NCBI RefSeq assembly: GCF_963674565.1
Contig: NZ_OY771430.1
Coordinates: 3,286,001 to 3,350,000, forward strand
Source: an uncultured Carboxylicivirga sp.
Lineage (GTDB): Bacteria; Bacteroidota; Bacteroidia; Bacteroidales; Marinilabiliaceae
DNA: 64,000 bases
Direction of reading: 5' to 3'
A program made the translations under genes and the position numbers. This document shows, piece after piece, positions 8,187 through 15,809 of this stretch (positions are counted from its first letter, which is position 1; each line of letters opens with the position of its first letter). The notes beneath the pieces are model-generated. The model saw only the letters and a list, made by a program, of their open reading frames with translations, made no database searches and had not been told where the DNA came from.

Positions 8187-9287
8187 TTATAAATAATTTA
8201 CTGGATTGGTATTCTCTAATGATAAACGGACTGCAAAATTAGAGAATTTTTTTGTAAGTAACTCAAAAAAAACTTCTTTAGTGAATTGTTCGCTTTCAAA
8301 ATGTCCTATGTCTGCAATCACAATTCGCTCTTCAGCATCAAAAAACTGGTGATATTTAAAGTCTCCCGTAATAAAAACATCCGCTTTTTCAGCCATTGCC
8401 TTGCCTAATAAAAAACTTCCGGAACCGCCACAAACAGCTATCTTCTTCACTTTTTTGTTCAATAATTGAGTGTGACGTACACAACCAACATTAAATGTTT
8501 TTTTTACTTCTTTTAAAAAATCTACTTCTTCACAGGATTCATCCAATTCACCAATCATTCCAATCCCTGCTTTTTCCCATTCATTATTTAAAGGATAAAT
8601 ATCATAAGCTACTTCTTCATAAGGATGAGCGTTAACCATCTCACTAACCACTTTTCCTTTAAGATATGAAGGCAGAATGGTCTCTATTCGCACTTCTTTT
8701 TCAAAATGAAGCTCTCCTCTTTCTCCCACAAAAGGATTGGTATTTTCACCTGCTCTGAAAGTGCCTTGCCCTTCCAAGTTAAAACTACATGAATCGTATT
8801 CACCAATTACACCTGCTCCCGCTTTAAAAATTGCCTTTCTTACGTTTTCTGCATGATCAAGCGGAACAAATACAACCAATTTCACAAGGCTCTCTTTCTT
8901 AGGAGATAAAATCCTGCAATTTTTCAAACCGAGCTTCTCACACATTTTTCCACTCACACCATCCAATACTGAGTCTGCATTGGTATGCGATGCATAAATT
9001 GCGATATTATTTTTGATTGATTTTAATATAACCCTCTCCATGTCATTTTTCCCGGTTATCTTTTTTAACCCGGATAACATAATTGGATGATGCGAAACTA
9101 CCATATTACAATTATTTGCAATGGCTTCATCAATCACTTTTTCGGTTATATCAAGGGTTACCAACACGCCTTTTATCTCTTCATCAGCATCTCCTAATAA
9201 TAACCCAACATTGTCGAAATCTTCTTTTAAAGCTGATGGCGCAAACTGCTCCATCACATTCATTACATCCCTTACTTTACTCATCAT
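8187..9287 (-). CDS. Nif3-like dinuclear metal-centre protein (YqfO type)
   Basis: This is a NIF3/DUF34 family protein of 366 residues, the long form with a PII/CutA-like insertion (about residues 128-235) between the two Nif3 halves. Metal-ligand motifs are visible: 'VVSHHPIM' near residue 64, 'YASHTNADSVLDG' near residue 99 and a C-terminal 'IADIGHFESEQF' segment, which together bind a di-metal centre in hexameric homologues. The biochemical role is unsettled; proposals include metal-ion insertion and GTP cyclohydrolase 1 type 2-like chemistry, the latter an often-transferred but weak annotation. It overlaps the MerR gene by one base and precedes the zinc-ribbon gene by 3 bases, so the three genes form one operon. 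Confidence 0.9.
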   Translation of the reverse strand: MMSKVRDVMNVMEQFAPSALKEDFDNVGLLLGDADEEIKGVLVTLDITEKVIDEAIANNCNMVVSHHPIMLSGLKKITGKNDMERVILKSIKNNIAIYASHTNADSVLDGVSGKMCEKLGLKNCRILSPKKESLVKLVVFVPLDHAENVRKAIFKAGAGVIGEYDSCSFNLEGQGTFRAGENTNPFVGERGELHFEKEVRIETILPSYLKGKVVSEMVNAHPYEEVAYDIYPLNNEWEKAGIGMIGELDESCEEVDFLKEVKKTFNVGCVRHTQLLNKKVKKIAVCGGSGSFLLGKAMAEKADVFITGDFKYHQFFDAEERIVIADIGHFESEQFTKEVFFELLTKKFSNFAVRLSLENTNPVNYL

Positions 9288-9628
9288 TAATTATCGATAT
9301 TATCCCTCACCTCAATCAACAGTTCTCTGATCTCTTTCAACTTTGACACTACTTCAAAATCATGAATAGTATCATCCCTATTTTCTTTCAGCTTTTTTTG
9401 AGCTCCTTTCAATGTCATTCCTTTTTCTTTAACCAGATGGAAAATAAGATGAAAGTTCTCAACATCAGTAGGAGTAAACATGCGATTCCCCTTTTTGTTC
9501 TTATGAGGTTTAATCACATCAAACTCCTTCTCCCAAAAACGAATTAAGGAAGTATTAACATCAAACATCTCAGCAACTTCGCCGATTGAGTAATATAACT
9601 TTTCGACTTTCTTTTCTTTATAAGGCAT
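9287..9628 (-). CDS. MerR family transcriptional regulator
   Basis: A small DNA-binding protein of 113 residues. The N-terminal winged helix is typical of the MerR family: 'YYSIGEVAEMFDVNTSLIRFWEKEFDVIKPHKNKKGNRMFTPTDVENF'. A short coiled-coil tail for dimerisation follows, with no effector-binding domain or cysteine cluster. The inducer is therefore unknown. It is the first gene of the operon with nif3 and the zinc-ribbon gene; the coding ends overlap by one base. In Bacteroidota this small MerR form is often a housekeeping-associated regulator rather than a metal-resistance one (inference). Confidence 0.88.
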   Translation of the reverse strand: MPYKEKKVEKLYYSIGEVAEMFDVNTSLIRFWEKEFDVIKPHKNKKGNRMFTPTDVENFHLIFHLVKEKGMTLKGAQKKLKENRDDTIHDFEVVSKLKEIRELLIEVRDNIDN

Positions 9629-9864
9629 GTATCTTTATTTGTTAACTAGTTGAATATCGGAATTATCCATCCCTCAACTACACCTTTAAATCAAGTAAAC
9701 GATAGTATTACAATATTAGTAGTAATTTAACTAATTGCCAAACCAAATAATCTATCTGTACATAGCCATAAATAAGAAATCTTTATTATTCAGAATTTTT
9801 TACTGTTGGGCCCTACCAACCACAAAAACTATAACTGCAAGCGCCTTGCCTTCTCGAATAGTAT

Positions 9865-9872
9865 TATCTTTG
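9865..9872 (+). promoter_or_regulatory. -7 promoter box for the CapA-like gene
   Basis: TATCTTTG matches TAnnTTTG and lies 17 bases before the ATG at 9889, giving a leader of only about 10 bases. A TTG at 9846-9848 is a possible but closely spaced -33 element. Confidence 0.5.
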
Positions 9873-9888
9873 AACAAAACATCTGACT

Positions 9889-11028
9889 ATGAAGAGAAGC
9901 TTTGGGATAATTATTTACACCATCTTATCCTTTTCCTTTGCAATTGCACAAACAAATCAAACCAAAAGTGGACTGTCATTTATTGGAGTTGGCGATATGA
10001 TGCTTGGCACACATTTCCCTTCCGTTCAATATTTACCTCCTAACAAAGATCCCTGGCCACTATTGAAAGAAGTTCAGCCTGTTTTTGCAGAGGCTGATAT
10101 TGTTTTTGGTAATCTGGAAGGAGCTTTCTTGGATGAAGGAGCCGTTTTCAAAAGATGCAAGGATACCACTAAATGTTATGCATTTAAAACACCAACTTCA
10201 TTTGCCCCAACATTAAAAAAGGTTGGTTTTAACTTATTAAACCTGGCCAATAATCATATCAGAGACTTTGGCCCTGCCGGCTTAAGAAAAACAACAGCAA
10301 TACTTGACAGCTTGAAAATACCCTTTGCTGGTCTTGAATCTAAGCCAACCGATATACTTGTATTCGAAAATTACAAAATTGGTCTTTGTGGGTTTGCACC
10401 CAATACCGGTACGGTTCAGATTGGTGACATAGACAATGCTGTTAGAATAGTAAAAGAATTAAAAGATAAATGTGATTACGTTGTGGTCTCTTTTCATGGT
10501 GGTGCCGAAGGCAAGGATCACCAGCACGTAACCCGACAGACGGAAATCTTTTATGGAGAAAACAGAGGTAATGTTTATGAATTTGCTCATGCAATGATCG
10601 AAGCCGGAGCCGACATTGTTTTTGGTCATGGACCTCATGTTCCTCGCTCAATTGAAATCTATAAAAATCGCTTCATTGCTTATAGCCTGGGGAATTTCTG
10701 CACCTATAGCCGTTTTAATTTGAGTGGAGCCAATGCTTTAACTCCTGTTATCCAAATATGGACTAATACAGACGGATCTTTTGTCAGAGGAAAAATTCAT
10801 TCCTTTCACCAGATTAAGGGTGTAGGCACTTTTCCCGATCCTTCAAAGCAGGTCTTGCATAAAATCAAAGATCTGACGCGCATCGACTTTCCTGAACTCA
10901 ATAATCGTTTGCTAATTGACGAAGATGGCGATTTTTACATGCCTTTTGAGAAACCAATTAAAAGCATGGGTATCAGTTCTCCAAAAGCAACTACAATATC
11001 AGCTCATACGCTTAAACCCGTCAGTTAA
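9889..11028 (+). CDS. CapA family (PGA_cap) metallophosphoesterase-like protein, exported
   Basis: This belongs to the CapA/PgsA poly-gamma-glutamate capsule family, which has a calcineurin-like fold. Its signal peptide is MKRSFGIIIYTILSFSFAIAQ. Core motifs follow: 'FIGVGDMMLGTHFPS' (metal-binding aspartate), 'ADIVFGNLEGAFLDEG', 'FNLLNLANNHIRDFGPAGL', 'VVSFHGGAEG' and 'GADIVFGHGPHVPRSIEIYKNRFIAYSLGNF'. No capB, capC or capsule synthesis genes are nearby, so poly-gamma-glutamate synthesis should not be assumed; the family is widespread as an orphan exported phosphoesterase. A paralogue lies at 32373-33512. A bidirectional terminator separates it from the convergent M23 gene. Confidence 0.88.
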   Translation: MKRSFGIIIYTILSFSFAIAQTNQTKSGLSFIGVGDMMLGTHFPSVQYLPPNKDPWPLLKEVQPVFAEADIVFGNLEGAFLDEGAVFKRCKDTTKCYAFKTPTSFAPTLKKVGFNLLNLANNHIRDFGPAGLRKTTAILDSLKIPFAGLESKPTDILVFENYKIGLCGFAPNTGTVQIGDIDNAVRIVKELKDKCDYVVVSFHGGAEGKDHQHVTRQTEIFYGENRGNVYEFAHAMIEAGADIVFGHGPHVPRSIEIYKNRFIAYSLGNFCTYSRFNLSGANALTPVIQIWTNTDGSFVRGKIHSFHQIKGVGTFPDPSKQVLHKIKDLTRIDFPELNNRLLIDEDGDFYMPFEKPIKSMGISSPKATTISAHTLKPVS

Positions 11029-11053
11029 CAATACTGATACAAAATGACATACA

Positions 11054-11080
11054 AAAAAAGCCGCTTTACGCGGCTTTTTT
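11054..11080. terminator. Bidirectional terminator between the CapA and M23 genes
   Basis: AAAAAAGCCGC (11054 on) pairs with GCGGCTTTTTT (to about 11080) around a 5-base loop. A and T runs flank both sides, so it works for both convergent genes. Confidence 0.88.
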
Positions 11081-11099
11081 ATTTTTTATTGAATTGATT

Positions 11100-12074
11100 T
11101 TAATCGAATGTTTGGTTCGAGTTCGAAGAAATCTGAATCATTCGGTCATATTGCTCAGCAGTAAGTTCTTCTTTAAAATAGTAATGCTGAGGATTAACTT
11201 TTCTTCCTTTCTCAATCACTTCATAATGTAAGTGAGAAGCTGTACTTGTTCCTGTGTTACCAACATAACCAATCACCTCTCCTCGCTTCACCTTTTGACC
11301 CATTCTCACATTAAATTCATTCATGTGAGCATACAAAGTAGTGTATCCAAAACCGTGATCTATTTCAACACGTTTACCATAACCTCTTACTTCATTCGTA
11401 ATTTTGGAAACTACACCATCACCTGTAGCATATACTTCTGTACCGGTTGGAGCCGTAAAATCCATACCATAATGAAATTTACGCACCTTATAAATTGGAT
11501 GTATCCTATATCCCCAACCTGAGGCTGTTCTGCGTAAATCGTTATTTGATATAGGCATAATGGCTGGAATTGAACGAATCATTTCGTCTTTCTGCTTAGC
11601 CAGCTCAATAACTTCATCAAACGAGGTTGATTGCACATATAATTGCTTCATTACAATATCCAACCTGCGGGCCGTCTTTGTAACGAGTTCTTTATTATCC
11701 ATATCTTCAAGGTGCTCGTAACGGTTTACACCACCAAAACCAGCCCGGCGAATAGTCTTTGGAATACTATCTGCCTGAAAAATGGATCTGTAAATATTTT
11801 CATCCCGAAGTTCAATATCCTCTAATACCGATTCAACCTGATCCAGCTTTTTATTCATTATATCATACTGAGACAGAAGCTGCTGAATTTCTCTTGCCTG
11901 ACGCTTTTCTTTGGGACTTTCAAAAATGTAGGGATATACAAAGTATAGAATTACACCTAGAATCAGAAAAGAAGTAAGGTAGATTGAAATTCGGGTAAAA
12001 TAGTAATTAAATCCTTTCTGAATACGATCATAACTAAGTGTTTCAGGATTGTATCTGTATTTGACCTTAGACAT
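11100..12074 (-). CDS. M23 family metallopeptidase, membrane anchored
   Basis: This is a LytM-type zinc endopeptidase likely to cut peptidoglycan cross-links in the periplasm, or to act as an envelope regulator of amidases. It has 324 residues. One N-terminal transmembrane segment (about residues 29-50, 'ISIYLTSFLILGVILYFVYPYIF') is followed by a coiled coil (about 55-95). The C-terminal M23 domain has 'GWGYRIHPIYKVRKFHYGMDFTAPTGTEVYATGDGVV' (first zinc ligands H and D), then 'TLYAHMNEFNVRMGQKVKRGEVIGYVGNTGTSTASHLHYEV' with the HLHYE motif. All zinc ligands appear present, so it should be active. Its neighbour on the divergent side is alaS. Confidence 0.92.
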   Translation of the reverse strand: MSKVKYRYNPETLSYDRIQKGFNYYFTRISIYLTSFLILGVILYFVYPYIFESPKEKRQAREIQQLLSQYDIMNKKLDQVESVLEDIELRDENIYRSIFQADSIPKTIRRAGFGGVNRYEHLEDMDNKELVTKTARRLDIVMKQLYVQSTSFDEVIELAKQKDEMIRSIPAIMPISNNDLRRTASGWGYRIHPIYKVRKFHYGMDFTAPTGTEVYATGDGVVSKITNEVRGYGKRVEIDHGFGYTTLYAHMNEFNVRMGQKVKRGEVIGYVGNTGTSTASHLHYEVIEKGRKVNPQHYYFKEELTAEQYDRMIQISSNSNQTFD

Positions 12075-12141
12075 GTCTTGATCAGTTTTATTTTAAAATT
12101 AAAAAATTATCCACGAATCGTCCAAAATTAGGTAAATAATC

Positions 12142-12149
12142 TAACTTTG
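12142..12149 (+). promoter_or_regulatory. Putative -7 promoter box of the alaS leader
   Basis: TAACTTTG matches TAnnTTTG. Transcription would start near 12156, giving alaS a leader of about 137 bases that includes a terminator-like hairpin. No convincing -33 box was found. Confidence 0.45.
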
Positions 12150-12178
12150 CAAGAAATTTTTTTGTTTAGTAAAGGTTT

Positions 12179-12252
12179 GAATACTATTTAAGTATTTAAT
12201 GAACTTAAAATCAAAAAATCAGGCTCTATTCTTTTGTTTGAGCCTTTTTTAG
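12179..12252 (+). promoter_or_regulatory. alaS leader with short open frame and terminator-like hairpin
   Basis: AATACT/AGTATT forms a small hairpin near 12179-12196. AGGCTC (12221-12226) then pairs with GAGCCT (12240-12245), followed by six T in all, a canonical terminator shape. No plus-strand gene lies upstream for it to terminate, so it sits inside the alaS leader. An open frame at 12199-12252 (MNLKSKNQALFFCLSLF) runs through the whole hairpin, and its single Ala codon (GCT) is in the left arm. It may be a transcription attenuator for alaS or the end of an independent ~95-base small RNA. Both are inference. Confidence 0.45.
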
Positions 12253-12292
12253 TATTGAAAAATAAATAACAGACATTATAAATTAGCAAAAC

Positions 12293-14932
12293 ATGATGAC
12301 GGCATCTGAAATCAGGAAGAGTTTTTGGGATTTTTTCAGATCAAAACAACACAAAATCGTTCTTTCTGCACCAATGGTTGTAAAGAACGATCCTACTTTG
12401 ATGTTCACAAATGCTGGTATGAACCAGTTTAAAGACATTTTTTTGGGAAATAACGAACCCGTTAGTCCAAGGGTAGCCAATTCACAAAAATGTCTACGAG
12501 TATCTGGTAAACACAATGACCTGGAAGAAGTTGGGCATGATACCTATCATCACACTATGTTTGAAATGCTAGGCAACTGGTCTTTTGGCGATTACTTTAA
12601 AAAAGAAGCTATTGAATGGGCCTGGGAATACCTGACTGAAGTATTAAAGATAGACAAGGACAGATTATATGTAACTGTTTTTGAAGGCAGCAAAGAAGAT
12701 AACGTTGAACGTGATAATGAAGCTGCAGATAACTGGAAAGAATGGATTTCGGCCGATCGTATTATCGATGGAAATAAAAAGGATAATTTCTGGGAAATGG
12801 GAGACACTGGCCCTTGTGGTCCATGCTCAGAAATTCATATCGACATGCGTTCAGATGATGAGCGTGCTAAAGTTGACGGCAAATCATTGGTTAATAAAGA
12901 CCACCCACAGGTAATAGAAATCTGGAACCTTGTATTTATTCAATTCAACAGAAAAGCAAACGGCGAGTTAGTGCCACTTCCAAATAAACACGTGGATACC
13001 GGTATGGGATTTGAACGTTTGTGTCGTGCCATACAAGGAAAAACGTCCAACTACGACACTGATATTTTCCAGCCATTACTTAATAAAATAGCAGAACTTT
13101 CAGGTTTTGAATACGGCAAAGAAGAAGAGATAGATATCGCCATGCGTGTAGTTTCTGATCACGTCAGAACCATTGCATTTTCTATTACTGATGGTCAGTT
13201 ACCTTCTAACAACAAGGCGGGTTATGTAATTCGTCGAATTCTTCGTCGTGCAGTTCGTTACAGTTATACCTTCCTGAACAGTAAGGAAGCCTTTATTTAC
13301 AAACTTATTGATACGCTTATTGCCACAATGGGCGAAGCTTATCCTGAGTTGCAGGCACAAAAAGTTCTTGTAGAAAAAGTTATCAAAGAAGAGGAAGAAT
13401 CTTTCTTAAGAACTTTATCTACAGGTATAAATATGCTGGATAAAATCATTGCCGACACTAAAGAGAAAAACTTCAATGTTGTACATGGTGCTGTGGCATT
13501 TGAATTATACGACACATTTGGATTTCCATTAGATCTAACGGAACTGATCTTAAAAGAAAACGGATTGGTTGTTAATCGCGAAGAGTTCCAGATTGAGATG
13601 GATAAACAAAAGGAACGTGCTCGTAACGCAACAGCCATTGAAACTGACGACTGGCAAGTTCTACAGCAAGACGATCGCGAAGAATTTATCGGATACGATT
13701 ATCTCGAAACTGAAGTTTTTATCACCAGATATCGAAAAATAAAAGCTAAAAACAAAGAACTTTACCAACTTGTATTCAACATAACTCCTTTTTATGCCGA
13801 GAGCGGTGGTCAGGTTGGAGATTCCGGTTATATCCAGCAGGGCGATGAGAAAATTTCAATCATCGATACAAAAAAAGAGAACAACCTTATTGTACACCTG
13901 GTTAAACAATTACCGAGCAATGTCAATGGTAATTTTAAAGCTGTGGTTAATATAAGTGCTCGTCAGAGTACTGCCAATAATCACACTGCCACACACCTTC
14001 TGCATGGTGCACTGCGCGAAGTTTTAGGAACACATGTAGAACAAAAAGGATCGTTGGTACACCCTGAATATTTACGTTTCGATTTTGCCCATTTCCAAAA
14101 GGTTTCTGAAGAAGAACTGGATAAAGTAGCTGCTATTGTAAACAGTAAAATCAGACAAAATATTAATTTGGAAGAGAATCGTGAAATCCCATATCCTAAA
14201 GCATTAGAAATGGGAGCTATGGCTCTTTTTGGTGAGAAATACGGTGATTTGGTTCGTACCATCAAATTTGGAGAATCAGTTGAGCTTTGCGGTGGAACAC
14301 ATGTGAAAGCAACAGGTGAACTGGGATTTTTTAAGATCATCAGTGAATCATCAATTGCGGCAGGTATTCGACGCATTGAAGCCGTTACGGGTTCGAAAGC
14401 AGAAGAATTCATCAACCAACAGTTTGGTTTGATTAAGGAATTGCAGAACATGTTTAAAAACCCTGCTAACCTTAAGAAAAACATCGAAAGCCTGATGGAG
14501 GAAAATCTTGTAATGAGTAAAGAAGTTCAAGGCATGAAGAAAAATGCTTTGACCATTGAAAAACGCAATATTATGGATTCTGCCAAGGAATTTAATGGTG
14601 TTAGTCTGATGGCGACTAAAGTCAAACCAGTTATTGCTGATCAGCTAAAAGATCTGGCTCATATGATTAAAAACGAGTCAGATGATAATGTAGTGGTTGT
14701 TCTCGGTGGTGAAGTAGCAGGTAAACCGCAGCTGGCGATTTTAATTGGCGAAAAATTAACGAAAGAATTTGACCTTAATGCAGGTACTATTGTACGCGAA
14801 GCTGCCAAACGTATGCAAGGTGGTGGCGGTGGTCAACCATTTTTTGCAACTGCAGGTGGTAAAAATCTGGATGGATTAGACACAGCCATTGAAGAAGCTG
14901 TTATTCTGATAAAAAACAAACTGGAAGCATAA
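12293..14932 (+). CDS. alaS: Alanine--tRNA ligase
   Basis: Class II alanyl-tRNA synthetase of 879 residues, the usual bacterial length. Order of domains: catalytic aminoacylation core from the N-terminus ('SEIRKSFWDFFRSKQHKIV', 'NDPTLMFTNAGMNQFKDIFLG', 'MFEMLGNWSFGDYFKKEAI', 'GPCGPCSEIH', 'GMGFERL'), tRNA-recognition helices, the editing domain with zinc-type motifs 'HTATHLLHGALREVLG' (about 564) and 'CGGTHVKATGELG' (about 667), a coiled coil, and the C-terminal oligomerisation/C-Ala domain ending in 'MQGGGGGQPFFATAGGK'. Both editing motifs are intact. The start is the first of two adjacent ATG codons. Expression may be attenuated by the leader hairpin at 12221-12250. Confidence 0.98.
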   Translation: MMTASEIRKSFWDFFRSKQHKIVLSAPMVVKNDPTLMFTNAGMNQFKDIFLGNNEPVSPRVANSQKCLRVSGKHNDLEEVGHDTYHHTMFEMLGNWSFGDYFKKEAIEWAWEYLTEVLKIDKDRLYVTVFEGSKEDNVERDNEAADNWKEWISADRIIDGNKKDNFWEMGDTGPCGPCSEIHIDMRSDDERAKVDGKSLVNKDHPQVIEIWNLVFIQFNRKANGELVPLPNKHVDTGMGFERLCRAIQGKTSNYDTDIFQPLLNKIAELSGFEYGKEEEIDIAMRVVSDHVRTIAFSITDGQLPSNNKAGYVIRRILRRAVRYSYTFLNSKEAFIYKLIDTLIATMGEAYPELQAQKVLVEKVIKEEEESFLRTLSTGINMLDKIIADTKEKNFNVVHGAVAFELYDTFGFPLDLTELILKENGLVVNREEFQIEMDKQKERARNATAIETDDWQVLQQDDREEFIGYDYLETEVFITRYRKIKAKNKELYQLVFNITPFYAESGGQVGDSGYIQQGDEKISIIDTKKENNLIVHLVKQLPSNVNGNFKAVVNISARQSTANNHTATHLLHGALREVLGTHVEQKGSLVHPEYLRFDFAHFQKVSEEELDKVAAIVNSKIRQNINLEENREIPYPKALEMGAMALFGEKYGDLVRTIKFGESVELCGGTHVKATGELGFFKIISESSIAAGIRRIEAVTGSKAEEFINQQFGLIKELQNMFKNPANLKKNIESLMEENLVMSKEVQGMKKNALTIEKRNIMDSAKEFNGVSLMATKVKPVIADQLKDLAHMIKNESDDNVVVVLGGEVAGKPQLAILIGEKLTKEFDLNAGTIVREAAKRMQGGGGGQPFFATAGGKNLDGLDTAIEEAVILIKNKLEA

Positions 14933-14960
14933 CCTCACAGGATATTATCCGAAGTTATTT

Positions 14961-14988
14961 AGCCCGGCCAATGTGTCGGGCTTTATTG
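14961..14988 (+). terminator. Terminator after alaS
   Basis: AGCCCG (14961-14966) pairs with CGGGCT (14977-14982), followed by TTATT. It lies about 28 bases after the alaS stop and slightly overlaps the end of the convergent small membrane protein gene. Confidence 0.75.
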
Positions 14989-15291
14989 TATCCGTAATAT
15001 GAGATAAAATAAAGGTAATATTATTAAGCCTGAGAGGAAATATGGTTTATTCGCAAATCTTCCATTCTTAATTATCACAATTCCTTTTAACAACAATACA
15101 AAACCTATCAATTCAAGGATATTTATCAAATAATATACTCGTGAAAAATAAGCTGTTGGTTCAAATTCACCTATTGTAGAAAATGAAAATGTATAAACAG
15201 GAGTATACTGCTTTAAATTAGCCATTTCCGATATAATCAGAAATAAAAACACAATCAACACCAAACTAAGATAGAGGAATGCCTTACGCAT
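14983..15291 (-). CDS. Hypothetical small membrane protein
   Basis: A protein of 102 residues with three predicted membrane segments: about 5-22 (FLYLSLVLIVFLFLIISE), 51-70 (YLINILELIGFVLLLKGIVII) and 83-99 (FLSGLIILPLFYLILRI). Residues about 25-48 form an extramembrane loop. No family is recognised. The start lies 2 bases past the stop of the acetyltransferase gene, which supports it as the last gene of that operon and as a real gene. Confidence 0.55.
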   Translation of the reverse strand: MRKAFLYLSLVLIVFLFLIISEMANLKQYTPVYTFSFSTIGEFEPTAYFSRVYYLINILELIGFVLLLKGIVIIKNGRFANKPYFLSGLIILPLFYLILRIQ

Positions 15292-15293
15292 TG

Positions 15294-15809
15294 TTATTTA
15301 TTGATTTTCTGATACATTAATTCATCAACAAAACCACCCTTGGTTTTTAACCATAGTTTTTTTGTTCCAATCAATGAAAATCCGGCTTTTTCAAACAATC
15401 TGATACTGGCTTTATTATCAGCTGATATATTGGCATATACCTGCTTTAAACCTAGTGTATCAAAACAATAAGCCAAAAACATTTCCAACGCTTCAAAAGC
15501 ATAGCCTTTTTCCCTGTAGTCTTCATGAATAATAATCCCAACTCCACCACGTTGGTGAAAACCATCAAAATCAAAAAGATCAATCATACCAACCGGGATA
15601 TTGGTTGGTTCCAGTTCAATAATTAAACGAAGTTGTTTGGTTTGGTATATATCAAGCTGAGCCTGCTCAACATACAATTTTAATTGGTGCTTTGAAAAAG
15701 GGGTGAGCGTATTGCTCACCTCCCATATCTTCATATCATTTTCCCACTTGTAAAGTAAATCTACATCCGTGGGCTCAAGAGCTCTAAGAACCAGCTCTTC
15801 TTTTTTCAT
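15294..15809 (-). CDS. GNAT family N-acetyltransferase (RimJ/RimL-SpeG-like)
   Basis: An acetyl-CoA-dependent acetyltransferase of 171 residues. The N-terminus 'LVLRALEPTDVDLLYKWENDMKIWEVSNTLTPFS' matches the RimJ/RimL subgroup. The acetyl-CoA binding segment is 'GGVGIIIHEDYREKGYAFEALEMFLAYCFDTLGLKQVYANISADNKASIRLFEKAGF'. Substrates in this subgroup include ribosomal protein N-termini and polyamines; the true substrate is not evident. It overlaps the preceding PD40 gene by one base (start ATG and stop TAA share position 15809), so the two are translationally coupled. Confidence 0.88.
   Translation of the reverse strand: MKKEELVLRALEPTDVDLLYKWENDMKIWEVSNTLTPFSKHQLKLYVEQAQLDIYQTKQLRLIIELEPTNIPVGMIDLFDFDGFHQRGGVGIIIHEDYREKGYAFEALEMFLAYCFDTLGLKQVYANISADNKASIRLFEKAGFSLIGTKKLWLKTKGGFVDELMYQKINK

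Noticed and set aside
9889..11028. Poly-gamma-glutamate capsule synthesis locus
   Set aside because: No capB, capC or capD homologues are adjacent; the CapA fold alone does not show capsule synthesis.
13981..14484. 167-codon open frame opposite alaS
   Set aside because: It is antisense to conserved alaS editing-domain sequence, with no recognisable protein features; alaS explains the region.
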